A stretch of 64,000 nt of DNA from Cutibacterium avidum ATCC 25577 (GCF_000227295.1 NZ_JH165054.1:1629625-1693624); one strand, 5' to 3'; positions 53,863-64,000 are shown, counted from the first letter of the stretch. The notes: generated by a model not told the origin, from the letters alone. Made by a program: numbers and translations.

Positions 53863-53942
53863 TGGTCTCTCTACGCCGGGCCTCACGTGGTGTTGAGGTT
53901 CCACCATCACTACCGTTGACCGAGAAACGGAGGAGGTGAACG

Positions 53943-55842
<1,900 letters not shown>

Positions 55843-55856
55843 GATCGACTGACGAC

Positions 55857-55891
55857 GGCTCGGCCCGGCTCCCACGGGGCCGGGCCGAGCC
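55857..55891 (+). terminator. strong GC hairpin after eno
   Basis: GGCTCGGCCCGGC (55857-55869) pairs perfectly with GCCGGGCCGAGCC (55879-55891), loop nine bases. No T-run follows, as is common for actinobacterial terminators. Confidence 0.8.
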
Positions 55892-55928
55892 ATGTCCTTG
55901 ATCGGGCCAGCCGCCGAAGATGCAAACG

Positions 55929-55949
55929 AGAATCATTCTAGGGTATCCT
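55929..55949 (+). promoter_or_regulatory. Zur/Fur-like palindrome upstream of surface protein gene
   Basis: AGAATCATTCT (55929-55939) is an 11-bp palindrome with central C, flanked by a GA-rich left side and followed by TATCCT (55944-55949), a possible -10 box. Actinobacterial Zur boxes have the core GAAAATCATTTTC, to which this is similar. Confidence 0.45.
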
Positions 55950-55976
55950 GTACGGGCTCACTAGGAAGGAGCTCTG

Positions 55977-58523
55977 ATGCACCCCACTCGCACCCTCGGA
56001 GCGCTGTCGGCGGCCTTGGCCGCTGCGGTCCTCTTCGCCGGGGCACCGGCCGGCCATGCCGGACCCGACGACGGCAAGGTTGTCACGACCGAAGCCCACG
56101 TCGACGCCCCCAAGACGTACTGGGAGGACGGCCATTTCGTCCTCAAGAACGAAGCGCACATGACGGCGGTCCCGCTCGACGGCACTGTCAACTGGATCGG
56201 CCGTGGCTACAGCACCCTGTTGCGTCCCGAGCAGAAGTTCATGTTCACCGTTCCCGATGACCCGGCCTTCGCGCCCCTGTCCGACCATGGCCGACGCTGG
56301 TACGCAGCCCCTCACATCGCCGGTGACCACAACACCCCGATCTGGGCCGGATTCGGCGCTGACGACAAGATTCCGGCCGACACCTTCCGTGACGGGTCCT
56401 TCTCGCTCGATGTCGTCGGGTTCTCCGGGCCCGGACGGATGGAGGCCTTCAACGCTTGGGACCACTCGCTGAATCGCCTGCTGTCGAGCCACGACCCCAG
56501 CTACCGGTCCTCATACCTCACGCCTGGCAACCACACGCACAACGTCACCGCCTTCACCAAGCCCGGTCGCTACGTCGTCGACTACCGGACGACCGCTCGG
56601 GGCAAGGACGGACGTCTCATCGCCTCGAAGACCTCGACCCTGGTGTGGCAGGTCGGCGGTACTCGCCCGGCCGACAAGGCGACGACGCCGCTCGAGGACC
56701 GCTTCGCCGCAGCGCACTCGGGCAAGCCGAGCACTCCGTACACCTTCACCATGAAGTCGCACACCGGCCGTGACAAGCCCGCCGACGACCAGCTCACCGA
56801 CCTCGTCTTTGACGCCGGCGACACTGCAGCCGAGGGCACGGTGACCTTCTTCATCGACGGGTTCCATCTGGCCGAGGTGCCGGTCCACGGAGGACGTGCC
56901 ACCTGGAGCGAGATGATCGGTTCGGGAACCTCCAAGTTCCAGACGGTCTTCGTGCCGGCCGCAGGGTCCACTGCTCCGCGGTGGGCTTCCAGCCAGCTCG
57001 CCTACCAGTTTGGTCAGAAATCCGCCTCGACGACGTCGGCCACGGGCCTGGATACTCTGCCGACGCCACACTCCCAGGATCCGGCGCCAGCCTTCGACCT
57101 CAAGGAGTACATGCCGACCAAGGCGGTGAAGTGGAGTGTCGACGTCACTCCCGGCAAGCCCGACGAGGACAGCGACAAGCCCTTCGTCACCAAAATCAAG
57201 CTCTCCGACCCTCGGTACCGGGCGAACATCGACGGCGGCTATTACGATGCGCCGGACGCGAAGTACTCGACCTGTCAGGTGTACGGGGTGACCGACGAGC
57301 ACGGCGAGTTGACGGTCTCGAACGATGGTGACGTCTGTGGCGGTTACTACCTCAAGCTCAAGATCGCTCCCCACGCCCTTGTCAAGGCCCCCGGAGGATC
57401 GATCGACGTCACCGTGCCGTTGCCGAAGGATTCGTTGACCCTGCATCGCAACGGTGAGCTCCCCATGAGTGATGCGGGGGCGACCGCGACTCCCACCGCG
57501 ACTCCCACGTCGGCCCCGACCGTGACCCCGACTCCGAGCCTCACCCCGACTCCGACACCCTCTGCGTCCACTTCTGCGTCCTCCTCGGTGCTCACCGCGC
57601 CGGTCCTGCTCGAGCATGGGCACGTCGACCTCAAGGCGACCTTTGACGGCGGTCGGCTCGGGGCGGTCGTGGGTGACGACACCCTCAGCCACGCCAAGCA
57701 GTCGGTGGACCGGTCCATCGGTTCGGTCGCCCTGGCGGTGCCCGACTCGGCTCGTCGACGCCGTCCGACGGCCGGGTTCATGGCCGACCCGCGGTTCGAC
57801 TTCCTCGGCAAGAAGGGCGGCCTCGTCCACATGCTGCCGCAGGTCAATGACAACGTCCACGTGTGGCCCGGGTGGTCGACGAACGCCTTGGCCGGCACCG
57901 GGGCGGGACCGGCGACCCTCAAGCTCGAGCCTGCCGTGCTTCCGGCCGGGGGTGCCTACGACGTCTTCACGGCCGATTCGCTGACCGGAAGTCTTGACCA
58001 CCTCATCGATTCGCGGCACGGTCGAGTGTCCATGACGATCCCGGAACCGACCCACGCGCACGCCTCATGGGCGTTCAGCAAGCCGGGTGCCTACCTGCTC
58101 AAGGCGAGCTACACCAGCCGTGTGGGAGGCCACGAGGTCTCCAGTCGGCCCGAGTGCCTCACCTTCCTCGTGGGTGACGAGGCCATCGCCGCCCACCGCG
58201 CTGGTCGGACGCCGTCGTGCCCGGCGACCACCTCGCCTGGGCCGAGCGCCTCGAGTCCGGTCGCACCTGGACCGAGCACGTCCAGCTCGGTCTCGCCTGG
58301 GCCGAGTGTGTCGAGTCCGGTCGCGCCTGGGCCGAGCGCGTCCAGTCCGGTCTCGCCCTCGGCTCCGTCCGTGACGGCCACGCATCCGGCCCCTGTGTCG
58401 TCTGCGACGCACTCTTCGGTTCCTGCGTCGTCCGTGACGGCGGCCGACCGGCCGATGGCCCCGACGAGTGCGCACCGTGTGACTCACGGCATGCGTCTCG
58501 CACTTCCCCGCACTGGGGTCTGA
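55977..58523 (+). CDS. choice-of-anchor M family surface protein with C-terminal LPRTG but no anchor helix
   Basis: An 848-residue secreted protein. The signal peptide (residues 1-28) ends AGHAGP. Residues 30-230 form the first surface domain ([17 protein letters not shown]), a Thr/Pro linker lies near 503-540 and a second domain near 545-745 ([13 protein letters not shown]). Four 10-residue [14 protein letters not shown] repeats follow (residues 754-793). The last residues are LALPRTGV: a sortase LPxTG motif directly before the stop, without the usual hydrophobic helix and basic tail. The family is associated with anchored-repeat ABC transporters and metal uptake. ATG 55977 follows AGGAAGGAGC. 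Confidence 0.85.
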   Translation: MHPTRTLGALSAALAAAVLFAGAPAGHAGPDDGKVVTTEAHVDAPKTYWEDGHFVLKNEAHMTAVPLDGTVNWIGRGYSTLLRPEQKFMFTVPDDPAFAPLSDHGRRWYAAPHIAGDHNTPIWAGFGADDKIPADTFRDGSFSLDVVGFSGPGRMEAFNAWDHSLNRLLSSHDPSYRSSYLTPGNHTHNVTAFTKPGRYVVDYRTTARGKDGRLIASKTSTLVWQVGGTRPADKATTPLEDRFAAAHSGKPSTPYTFTMKSHTGRDKPADDQLTDLVFDAGDTAAEGTVTFFIDGFHLAEVPVHGGRATWSEMIGSGTSKFQTVFVPAAGSTAPRWASSQLAYQFGQKSASTTSATGLDTLPTPHSQDPAPAFDLKEYMPTKAVKWSVDVTPGKPDEDSDKPFVTKIKLSDPRYRANIDGGYYDAPDAKYSTCQVYGVTDEHGELTVSNDGDVCGGYYLKLKIAPHALVKAPGGSIDVTVPLPKDSLTLHRNGELPMSDAGATATPTATPTSAPTVTPTPSLTPTPTPSASTSASSSVLTAPVLLEHGHVDLKATFDGGRLGAVVGDDTLSHAKQSVDRSIGSVALAVPDSARRRRPTAGFMADPRFDFLGKKGGLVHMLPQVNDNVHVWPGWSTNALAGTGAGPATLKLEPAVLPAGGAYDVFTADSLTGSLDHLIDSRHGRVSMTIPEPTHAHASWAFSKPGAYLLKASYTSRVGGHEVSSRPECLTFLVGDEAIAAHRAGRTPSCPATTSPGPSASSPVAPGPSTSSSVSPGPSVSSPVAPGPSASSPVSPSAPSVTATHPAPVSSATHSSVPASSVTAADRPMAPTSAHRVTHGMRLALPRTGV
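58236..58355 (+). repeat. four tandem 30-bp coding repeats
   Basis: Four imperfect copies of a unit encoding [30 protein letters not shown] and [10 protein letters not shown]. They lie in the stalk before the LPRTG end and could change copy number by slippage. Confidence 0.85.
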
Positions 58524-58549
58524 GAGAACGCCGCACCTGTCGCAGCGGA

Positions 58550-58592
58550 CCGCCCCCGCCCCGTGAGGACACCTCTTCGGGGTGGGGGGCGG
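58550..58592 (+). terminator. terminator-like hairpin after the surface protein gene
   Basis: CCGCCCCCGCCCC (58550-58562) pairs with GGGGTGGGGGGCGG (58579-58592) with one mismatch, loop 16 bases. It lies 27 bp after the stop. Confidence 0.65.
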
Positions 58593-58720
58593 TTGGTTGT
58601 CGCCCGTATCGGCTGGTGTGCGTCATGATGGAGGCGATGGCGGGCCTTCCTGGCTCCCGGTATCCGACCCCGAAGCACAGGGGCGGGTGCGCAGGAGCGC
58701 GACGTCGAACCCCCCTCGTG

Positions 58721-58828
58721 GCGCAGCGCATCGCCAAGTACGACCAGTTGCTGCGCATCGATGAGGAGCTGGGTGACCCTGCCGAGTCCGCCGGTGCTAC
58801 TGCCTTCCCGTGTTTTAGGCCTGATTGA
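58721..58828 (+). pseudogene. diverged partial copy of the eno 3' end
   Basis: The frame encodes [18 protein letters not shown] and [14 protein letters not shown], matching the enolase C-terminus [17 protein letters not shown] and [14 protein letters not shown]. By eye about 12 differences occur in some 90 aligned bases, and similarity stops sharply upstream near GCGCAGCGC. It has no start of its own and is not a functional enolase. Confidence 0.85.
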
Positions 58829-58858
58829 CGTCACAAGGTGCTGATCCCGGCACCTGAC

Positions 58859-58898
58859 ATGACACGACCGCCCGGTGTTTCCGGGGCGGTCGTGTCAT
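58859..58898 (+). terminator. perfect 15-bp inverted repeat before divIC
   Basis: ATGACACGACCGCCC (58859-58873) pairs with GGGCGGTCGTGTCAT (58884-58898), loop ten bases. It ends 12 bp before the divIC start, so it could stop transcription entering from the insert. Confidence 0.75.
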
Positions 58899-58909
58899 GA
58901 TGGACCACG

Positions 58910-59557
58910 ATGGCCAGCACACCGAGCAACCGAAATCGCCCGTCCGGACGGTCCCAGCGACCGGACGGAGGACGGACGCGCTCATCCTCCCCGAATCGTT
59001 CCGGCACGAGGAACCGCGGTAACTATGAGCGCACAACTCGTACGGAGCCGCCGCGAAACCACGCTCCCAAGCACGAAGAGCCTCGTCGATTCGGCCTGAC
59101 GCTGCGGGCAGTCGTCATGGGAGCTGCGGTCCTGCTGGTGCTCGTCATGATCACGCCCAGTTTGGGTATTTACTTCTCCCAGCGCTCCCAGATCTCCCGC
59201 ATCCAGGACGACGAGGCCGAAGCGCGTTCCTCCATCTCGACCCTCCAGGACGAGGTCAGGAGGTGGCATGATCCCGACTATGTACGCGCACAGGCGAGAG
59301 CCCAACTCGGTTGGGTGATGCCGGGAGAGACCGGCTACCAGGTCATCGCGGAGAACGGCAAGGTCATCGGATCGACGACCTCACTGGATGAGAAGGACCC
59401 CGCGACCGAGGCCAGCGCTGACGTCCACTGGTGGAGGCAAGCCGCCGAATCGATCCAGGACGTTGACCATCCCGCACCGCCCACGGCCACCCTGAGAGCG
59501 ATGATCACACCTACTCCCTCGGCGAAGTCGTCCTCCCCGAGCCCCTCCCATCGATGA
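58910..59557 (+). CDS. divIC: FtsB/DivIC septum formation protein
   Basis: A 215-residue bitopic division protein. A basic disordered cytoplasmic N-terminus (residues 1-60) is followed by one helix near 65-88 (AVVMGAAVLLVLVMITPSLG) and a coiled coil (QRSQISRIQDDEAEARSSIS). The end of the core domain is WHDPDYVRAQARAQLGWVMPGE, the family signature. The tail is Pro/Ser/Thr-rich. The eno-divIC-DUF501-ppx order is conserved in actinobacteria. ATG 58910. Confidence 0.92.
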   Translation: MASTPSNRNRPSGRSQRPDGGRTRSSSPNRSGTRNRGNYERTTRTEPPRNHAPKHEEPRRFGLTLRAVVMGAAVLLVLVMITPSLGIYFSQRSQISRIQDDEAEARSSISTLQDEVRRWHDPDYVRAQARAQLGWVMPGETGYQVIAENGKVIGSTTSLDEKDPATEASADVHWWRQAAESIQDVDHPAPPTATLRAMITPTPSAKSSSPSPSHR

Positions 59558-59564
59558 GGTGACC

Positions 59565-60089
59565 ATGCTTGAAGAATTCACCGAGGACGACCGTCAGGCC
59601 GTCCGGGACCAGCTTGGTCGCGAGCCACGAGGCGTCGCTGGCGTGGCCTGGCGATGTGGCTGCGGGAAGCCCGCGGTCATTGCGACCGAGCCCAGGCTGC
59701 CCAATGGCACTCCCTTCCCGACGACCTACTACCTGACTTGCCCGCGTGCAGCCTCCCTCATCGGCACCCTCGAGTCCTCCGGGCTGATGACCCAGATGAC
59801 CGAACGACTTGGTGAGGACGAGGGACTCGCCGAGCAGTACCGACGCGCCCACCAGGCCTACCTCGCCGACCGCACTCGGATTGGCGAGGTGGCCGGTCTG
59901 GACCCCGTCCCCGAGATCGATGGGGTCTCCGCCGGCGGCATGCCGACCCGCGTCAAGTGCCTTCATGCCCTGGCTGGACACGCCCTGGCTGCCGGCCCAG
60001 GCGTCAACCCTTTTGGTGACGAAGTCGTCGAGGAGCTGGGGGAGTTCTGGTGCAACCCATGCTCGCCCGAACACCACGACCCGGAGTGA
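59565..60089 (+). CDS. DUF501 protein
   Basis: A 174-residue cytoplasmic protein of the DUF501 family. Conserved Cys pairs occur in WRCGCGKPAVI and near the C-terminus in WCNPCSPEH, with HALAGHALAAG and TRVKCLHALAG in the middle. A metal site is likely. ATG 59565 is preceded by GAGGTG; GTG 59559 is an alternative two codons upstream. It is fixed between divIC and ppx in actinobacteria. Function is unknown. Confidence 0.88.
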   Translation: MLEEFTEDDRQAVRDQLGREPRGVAGVAWRCGCGKPAVIATEPRLPNGTPFPTTYYLTCPRAASLIGTLESSGLMTQMTERLGEDEGLAEQYRRAHQAYLADRTRIGEVAGLDPVPEIDGVSAGGMPTRVKCLHALAGHALAAGPGVNPFGDEVVEELGEFWCNPCSPEHHDPE

Positions 60090-60101
60090 CAGGAGGACGA
60101 C

Positions 60102-61034
60102 ATGACTGGTGATCGCACCGTCGCAGCCATTGACTGCGGGACGAATTCCATCCGCCTACTGATTGCCTCGGCCGGCCCCGACGGACATCTCGTCGAGCAG
60201 GCCAGGGATTTGGAGCTGGTCAGACTCGGCCAGGGGGTCGACACCACCGGAGCCTTCCATCCTGACGCCCTGGAACGCACGTTCACGGCTTGCCGAACCT
60301 TCGCCCGGGCCATCACCGAACACCACTGCGACGACGTTCGCTTCGTCGCGACCTCGGCCGCCCGCGACGTCTCCAACCGGGATGAGTTCTTCGCCGGGGT
60401 ACGCAAGGCCCTTGGTGTCGACGCGGAGGTTATCGCGGGCAGCGAGGAGGCAGGTCTGTCCTTCGCCGGCGCGATGTCGGGGATCGAGGTGAGTGAGGAG
60501 CCCGTCCTCGTCATCGACTGTGGCGGCGGCTCCACAGAGCTGGTGCTGGGCCGTGAAACCAAGATCGACTCCCAGGTGAGCCTCAACATCGGCTCCGTGC
60601 GGCTGCGAGAACGCTTCCTGCATGACGATCCGCCCACCGCCGAACAAATCGACGAGGCACGCACCTACGTCCGGGAGATGCTCACTGAATGCCCTGTCGA
60701 CATGGCCACCGCACACACCGTCGTCGGGGTCGCCGGAACGGTCACGAGTCTTTCGGCGATCAATCAGGGGCTGACGGAGTACGACCGAGCCAAGGTTCAC
60801 CGTTCGGTGTTGACAGCAGACCAGGTGGCAGGCCTGGCAGACACACTGCTTGCGTCGACGGTCGACGAGGTTGAGCAGATGGGGCCATTGAGGCGACGCC
60901 GTGCCGAGGTTCTCTGCGGCGGTGCTCTCATCATCGACGAGGTGTGTCATCGGACGACGGCGGGGGAACTCGTCGTCTCGGAGACCGATATCCTTGACGG
61001 CATGGCGCTGGCGATGCTGGCGCAGGGGAGGTGA
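60102..61034 (+). CDS. ppx: exopolyphosphatase / guanosine pentaphosphate phosphohydrolase
   Basis: A 310-residue Ppx/GppA enzyme of the ASKHA fold that hydrolyses polyphosphate or pppGpp. N-terminal AIDCGTNSIRLLIA and DCGGGSTELVLG bind phosphate, and GVAGTVTSLSAI follows. The protein is the short actinobacterial form (about 310 residues, no C-terminal HD domain). ATG 60102 follows AGGAGGACGAC. tRNA-Leu follows 11 bp later. Confidence 0.93.
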   Translation: MTGDRTVAAIDCGTNSIRLLIASAGPDGHLVEQARDLELVRLGQGVDTTGAFHPDALERTFTACRTFARAITEHHCDDVRFVATSAARDVSNRDEFFAGVRKALGVDAEVIAGSEEAGLSFAGAMSGIEVSEEPVLVIDCGGGSTELVLGRETKIDSQVSLNIGSVRLRERFLHDDPPTAEQIDEARTYVREMLTECPVDMATAHTVVGVAGTVTSLSAINQGLTEYDRAKVHRSVLTADQVAGLADTLLASTVDEVEQMGPLRRRRAEVLCGGALIIDEVCHRTTAGELVVSETDILDGMALAMLAQGR

Positions 61035-61045
61035 CCTTCTCCCTG

Positions 61046-61118
61046 GCCCCCGTAGCCCAACGGCAGAGGCAGACGGCTTAAACCCGTCCCAGTGCGGGTT
61101 CGAATCCCGTCGGGGGTA
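61046..61118 (+). tRNA. tRNA-Leu (TAA), short variable loop
   Basis: Acceptor GCCCCCG pairs with CGGGGGT (one G-T), anticodon stem GACGG/CCGTC encloses loop CTTAAAC (anticodon TAA), and the T arm is GCGGG-TTCGAAT-CCCGT. The variable region is only about five bases although leucine tRNAs normally have a long arm. A short-variable TAA gene of this type is known from actinobacteria. Confidence 0.85.
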
Positions 61119-61260
61119 CCCGAAGATGCACCAGCTATGCGGTGTGTACGACCCCAGTCGTCGGGGTGGTCCGAATGTCGTCCCGCAGTACGGGGAAGGT
61201 TTCACGTCCTCGCGGCGTTGTTTACAGTAGAGGTCACCACGATTTTCACAGGAGGATCCC

Positions 61261-62097
61261 ATGGCCAACCCGGTCTTCAGCCGAGCTGAGGCTTTCCAGC
61301 CGCATGGCAATCCCTATGGTCAGCCAGCCTACCCTGGCCAGGGCTACGGGCCGCAGTATGGCATGTCTGGACAGCCCGGTGCCGAGTGGGGGGCTCTGTC
61401 GCACGACGACATGCACGAGCAGCGCACTGAGCGTGCGATGACCTTTGACGACGTCTTGGGTCGCACCGGCTTGGTACTGCTTATCATCGCTGCCATCGGT
61501 GCCGTGAGCTTCACCTTGATCGGGCCGAACGTCATGGCCAGTGGTGCTGCCCTGTTGGTGGGCTCAATCGCCGCATTTATCACGGCCATGATCGTGAGTA
61601 CTCGCCGCAAGGTCCCCGTCGGGGGCGTTATCTTCTACTGTCTGTGCGAAGGCCTTGTCCTGGGTACCATGTCGGCCATTTTCGAAGCCATGTACCCGGG
61701 AATCGTCGTGCAGGCCGTCCTGGGCACCTTTGCCGCCGCTGGCGTGACCCTGGGCGCCTACAAGTTCTTCAACATCCAGGTGACGCCGCGATTCCGTCAG
61801 ATCGTCATCATCTCGACCTTCGGCTTTGCCATCGCGATGCTCATCAACATCGTGCTGATGCTCTTTGGGATCCATCTCGGGCTGGCCAGCTTCGGCCCCA
61901 TCGGCATTCTGTGCTCCGCCGTGGGCGTTGTGTTGGCTGCCATGAACCTCGTGGTGGATTTCGACTACGCCGAGCAGGGGGTGCGCAACCAGGCTCCCGT
62001 GTCCGAGTCTTGGCGAGCTGCCTTCGGCATCGCCGTGACGATGGTGTGGCTCTACACCGAGATTCTGCGGATCCTCAGCTACTTCCGTTCTGAGTGA
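61261..62097 (+). CDS. Bax inhibitor-1/YccA family membrane protein
   Basis: A 278-residue protein with a Gly/Pro/Tyr-rich cytoplasmic N-terminus (residues 1-50) and seven hydrophobic segments from about 70 to 270. The MTFDDVLGRTGLVLLIIAAIGA segment and the late WRAAFGIAVTMVWLYTEILR match actinobacterial Bax inhibitor-1 homologues. Some members conduct Ca2+ or protons; the role here is unknown. ATG 61261 follows CAGGAGG. It ends before a palindromic bidirectional terminator. Confidence 0.9.
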   Translation: MANPVFSRAEAFQPHGNPYGQPAYPGQGYGPQYGMSGQPGAEWGALSHDDMHEQRTERAMTFDDVLGRTGLVLLIIAAIGAVSFTLIGPNVMASGAALLVGSIAAFITAMIVSTRRKVPVGGVIFYCLCEGLVLGTMSAIFEAMYPGIVVQAVLGTFAAAGVTLGAYKFFNIQVTPRFRQIVIISTFGFAIAMLINIVLMLFGIHLGLASFGPIGILCSAVGVVLAAMNLVVDFDYAEQGVRNQAPVSESWRAAFGIAVTMVWLYTEILRILSYFRSE

Positions 62098-62109
62098 CGT
62101 GAACGTCAG

Positions 62110-62140
62110 AAGGGGTCCGGTCATGATGACCGGACCCCTT
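62110..62140. terminator. bidirectional terminator between BI-1 and Nudix genes
   Basis: AAGGGGTCCGGTCAT (62110-62124) and ATGACCGGACCCCTT (62126-62140) are perfect 15-base complements around one G. Convergent genes end on both sides. Confidence 0.85.
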
Positions 62141-62148
62141 CGTCATGC

Positions 62149-62904
62149 TCAGGTACTGGGGACGTCGCGCAGATGGGTCTCGAGGCACATCCGGGTGGCT
62201 GCTCCCCAGGACAGTCGACGCCATCGCCACAGAGGAATCCATTGGGCCGACTGGGTGGTGCCGCCGACGTCGATGACATAGGGATCAGTCGGGTCCTCAC
62301 TCGTTGCCGAGTAGATGATCCGCAGTGCGTGGAAGTCTTCCAACACCCCGGAGGGAGACCGCCCAATCCAGTGGTCGGACTGCAAGTCGATGATTCGGTT
62401 GAGGCGGACTCGCTGGCCGGACTCCTCCATGACCTCACGGGTAACAGCTTGGGCGGGGGACTCCCCAGGTTCCAGACCACCGCCGGGCAGGGCCCACAGA
62501 CCTGGGACGGCGGTACGGGGAGAGCACTCGGTGCCCAGCAATCCTCGACGTGACCGCACGACGGCGTAGGCGGCAATGCGTTGGTACGGACGAACCGATT
62601 CGCCGGCCTGGCGATCATCAGACAAATCAGGTACGCCGTCGCGGGTGCGGGGCGGCTGGGACGTGGACGTCCTGGGCCCGACATGGGCCGTGACGACAAT
62701 CTCGTCGTCCACTCGATCAGCGGACAAGTACTCCATGATGACGAGGCCGTGATGCCACAGTTCAACGTGTGGATTCATACCGTGACGGACGCGGAAGGCA
62801 TGGGTCTGCCCACTGCCTGGCGTTCCGACTGCGGTGATGAGCACACTTTCATTCAACCACCTTGGCCCTAGGAAGCGGTCCAGCTCCGTGATGAGCTGAA
62901 TCAC
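62149..62904 (-). CDS. Nudix hydrolase
   Basis: A 251-residue protein with a C-terminal Nudix domain: GGGLEPGESPAQAVTREVME and the following EESG form the Nudix box (near 160-182), coordinating Mg2+ for hydrolysis of a nucleoside diphosphate-X substrate. The N-terminal 110 residues (LITELDRFLGPRWLNESVLI) are of unknown fold. GTG 62904 was chosen because the preceding lipoprotein gene ends at 62924; the frame is open much further but overlaps that gene. The start lacks a strong ribosome site. Confidence 0.85.
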   Translation of the reverse strand: MIQLITELDRFLGPRWLNESVLITAVGTPGSGQTHAFRVRHGMNPHVELWHHGLVIMEYLSADRVDDEIVVTAHVGPRTSTSQPPRTRDGVPDLSDDRQAGESVRPYQRIAAYAVVRSRRGLLGTECSPRTAVPGLWALPGGGLEPGESPAQAVTREVMEESGQRVRLNRIIDLQSDHWIGRSPSGVLEDFHALRIIYSATSEDPTDPYVIDVGGTTQSAQWIPLWRWRRLSWGAATRMCLETHLRDVPST

Positions 62905-62923
62905 ACAGGGGATTTCGAGGGGG

Positions 62924-63892
62924 TCACCTGATCTTGTCTGTGACGTCGACGCCGTTGGTGTCAAAGGCGGTCGAGACGCCATTGACGCTGATGTGCATGA
63001 CGGGGGTGTCGAGCTTCTTGTCCGAGGAGATGGTCCATGCCATGTCCGACGGCTTCTCCCCGGTTCCGACTGCTGCCAGCCCCATGACGTCGACGATGGT
63101 ATCCGGTTCGAGGAGTGCGGGGGAGAAGGTCGCGGTGACATCCCCCTTGCGCTGGACAGCCCATGCCGGCATGTCGGCAGACCGAGTACGACGCATGACG
63201 ATGCCAGACGTGGCGGTGGGGGTGTCGACCATGACTCCCTTGCCGGGCTGGTAACTGATCTGACCGACCTCCTTGGCCCCGGAGACGGCGTCGGTCAAGG
63301 CTTCGGTCATACCGGTGGGAGTGGCGAAATCGATGTGGTTGACGACTGATCCGTCGCGTCGGAAGAAGACCGTCCGGCTCTCGGGCTTGGTCGAGACTGT
63401 CATCAGGACAGTGCCTTCGTTGTACTCGACGATCTGCAAGTTCTGGTTCATGTGAGATCCGGAGATCTCAGCTGCCTTGCGCAGGATCATCGGCATCTTC
63501 TCGACGGCGAAGTTGTCAGGGTGGAAGGGCCGCGACGCCGTCTGCGTGCTCTGGGTCGCGGAGGAATCGATCTTCCCGTTCTGCCAGGTCCACACCGTGG
63601 GAGAACCGCCAGCCTGGACAGTGATGCTCAGGGCCGTCTTGGTGATGTCCACCTTGGTGACAGGACCATTGTCCGAGGCCGCTACCAGCTCGTCCATGAT
63701 CGCTCGGGTGTGGATGCCGTCGAGGGGAGATGTCGACGGAGTGACCTTTGAGGAGGGGACGAGAGCAGTACGGCTGGGTTCGTCAGAGGGGGTGGTGGGG
63801 GACGACGAGTTACATGCTGCACACAGACATAGGGCAATCCCGCTGACGACCACGCCGGCAACTCGGCGGATCCCTTTGACTCGAAACGTCAC
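62924..63892 (-). CDS. putative lipoprotein
   Basis: A 322-residue exported lipoprotein: signal VVVSGIALCLCAAC with lipobox CAAC (Cys near 27), then a Ser/Thr/Pro-rich stretch. The C-terminal domain is beta-rich, with the LolA/LppX-like look of lipid-binding lipoproteins (FRRDGSVVNHIDFATPTGMT), but no firm family was assigned. The GTG start at 63892 gives MTFRVKG. It sits 19 bp upstream of the Nudix gene on the same strand, possibly in one operon. Confidence 0.7.
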   Translation of the reverse strand: MTFRVKGIRRVAGVVVSGIALCLCAACNSSSPTTPSDEPSRTALVPSSKVTPSTSPLDGIHTRAIMDELVAASDNGPVTKVDITKTALSITVQAGGSPTVWTWQNGKIDSSATQSTQTASRPFHPDNFAVEKMPMILRKAAEISGSHMNQNLQIVEYNEGTVLMTVSTKPESRTVFFRRDGSVVNHIDFATPTGMTEALTDAVSGAKEVGQISYQPGKGVMVDTPTATSGIVMRRTRSADMPAWAVQRKGDVTATFSPALLEPDTIVDVMGLAAVGTGEKPSDMAWTISSDKKLDTPVMHISVNGVSTAFDTNGVDVTDKIR

Positions 63893-63938
63893 GAGTCGAG
63901 TCTATGAGTAGGGGAATAGGGGCTGACGACTACCTTCC

Positions 63939-64000
63939 GTGGCGACGCAGCTGGAGGTGCGCCTGTCTCGATTTGCGTGGTGGGTGTTGTTGTGGCAGAG
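63939..64000 (+). CDS. possible start of a membrane protein, cut by window end
   Basis: GTG 63939 opens a frame reading VATQLEVRLSRFAWWVLLWQ to the edge, which looks like the N-terminus of a membrane protein. No strong ribosome site was seen, and another frame from ATG 63904 is also open. Coding status is uncertain. Confidence 0.3.
   Translation, partial: MATQLEVRLSRFAWWVLLWQ

Noticed and set aside
58236..58355. CRISPR-like array
   Set aside because: Units are contiguous with no unique spacers and are in frame inside a surface protein.
61046..61118. Misassignment of tRNA-Leu(TAA) because of its short variable loop
   Set aside because: All arms pair and the anticodon is TAA; short-variable TAA leucine tRNAs are known in actinobacteria, so the call was kept.

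Overview
The window is high-GC actinobacterial chromosome. The gene families and their order fit a propionibacterium, most likely a Cutibacterium-type skin organism. This rests on family recognition and gene order, not on a database search. Coding density is high, ATGA/GTGA stop-start overlaps and GTG starts are common, and blocks of gene order match those known from mycobacteria and corynebacteria.

Left part (1-17.8 kb): a truncated Tat-exported beta-lactamase-like serine hydrolase; the XPB helicase operon; nagB and nagA for amino-sugar catabolism, separated by a cold-shock/DUF3027/DUF2530/purine permease block; serC; a DtxR-family metal regulator; thioredoxin; and a sugar-porter transporter. 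A tRNA-Arg(CCT) follows. Middle-left (18-28.9 kb): a PIG-L deacetylase fused to a CBM9-like domain, UGPase, mscL with a SAF-domain protein and an FmdB zinc ribbon, then a 5-FCL / Glp / RimJ / GlpR block. Here the MoeA-like Glp has lost every recognisable molybdotransferase motif. A MauE-thioredoxin fusion and tRNA-Ala(CGC) close this block.

From 28.9 to 31.7 kb, directly behind tRNA-Ala, lies an AT-richer island. It holds short hypothetical genes and a fragmented membrane-anchored HNH endonuclease gene with an in-frame stop and several frame changes. The core genome resumes with corA, a uracil/xanthine permease, pmt, and rsmI-tatD-rsmA-ispE with a marR gene and a convergent tetR. tRNA-Gln(TTG), glmU, prs, rplY, pth, prsW and mfd follow. 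GlmU lacks the last part of its acetyltransferase domain.

After mfd the conserved mazG-eno-divIC-DUF501-ppx order is interrupted twice. The first insert is an ABC ATPase with two membrane proteins, preceded by an unannotated 49-codon ORF. The second, between eno and divIC, is a repeat-bearing surface protein with a Zur-like palindrome upstream and a C-terminus that stops one residue after LPRTG. A roughly 100-bp degenerate copy of the 3' end of eno sits at its far edge. The window ends with tRNA-Leu(TAA), a Bax-inhibitor-1 family protein, a Nudix hydrolase, a lipoprotein and possibly the start of another membrane protein.

The main functional themes are amino-sugar and cell-wall precursor supply (nagA, nagB, glmU, UGPase, prs), RNA and translation maintenance (rsmI, rsmA, rplY, pth, tRNAs), DNA repair (XPB, mfd, mazG), and cell division (Glp/GlpR, DivIC). 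The accessory inserts at 28.9-31.7, 49.6-52.5 and 55.9-58.8 kb hold the least explained sequence.
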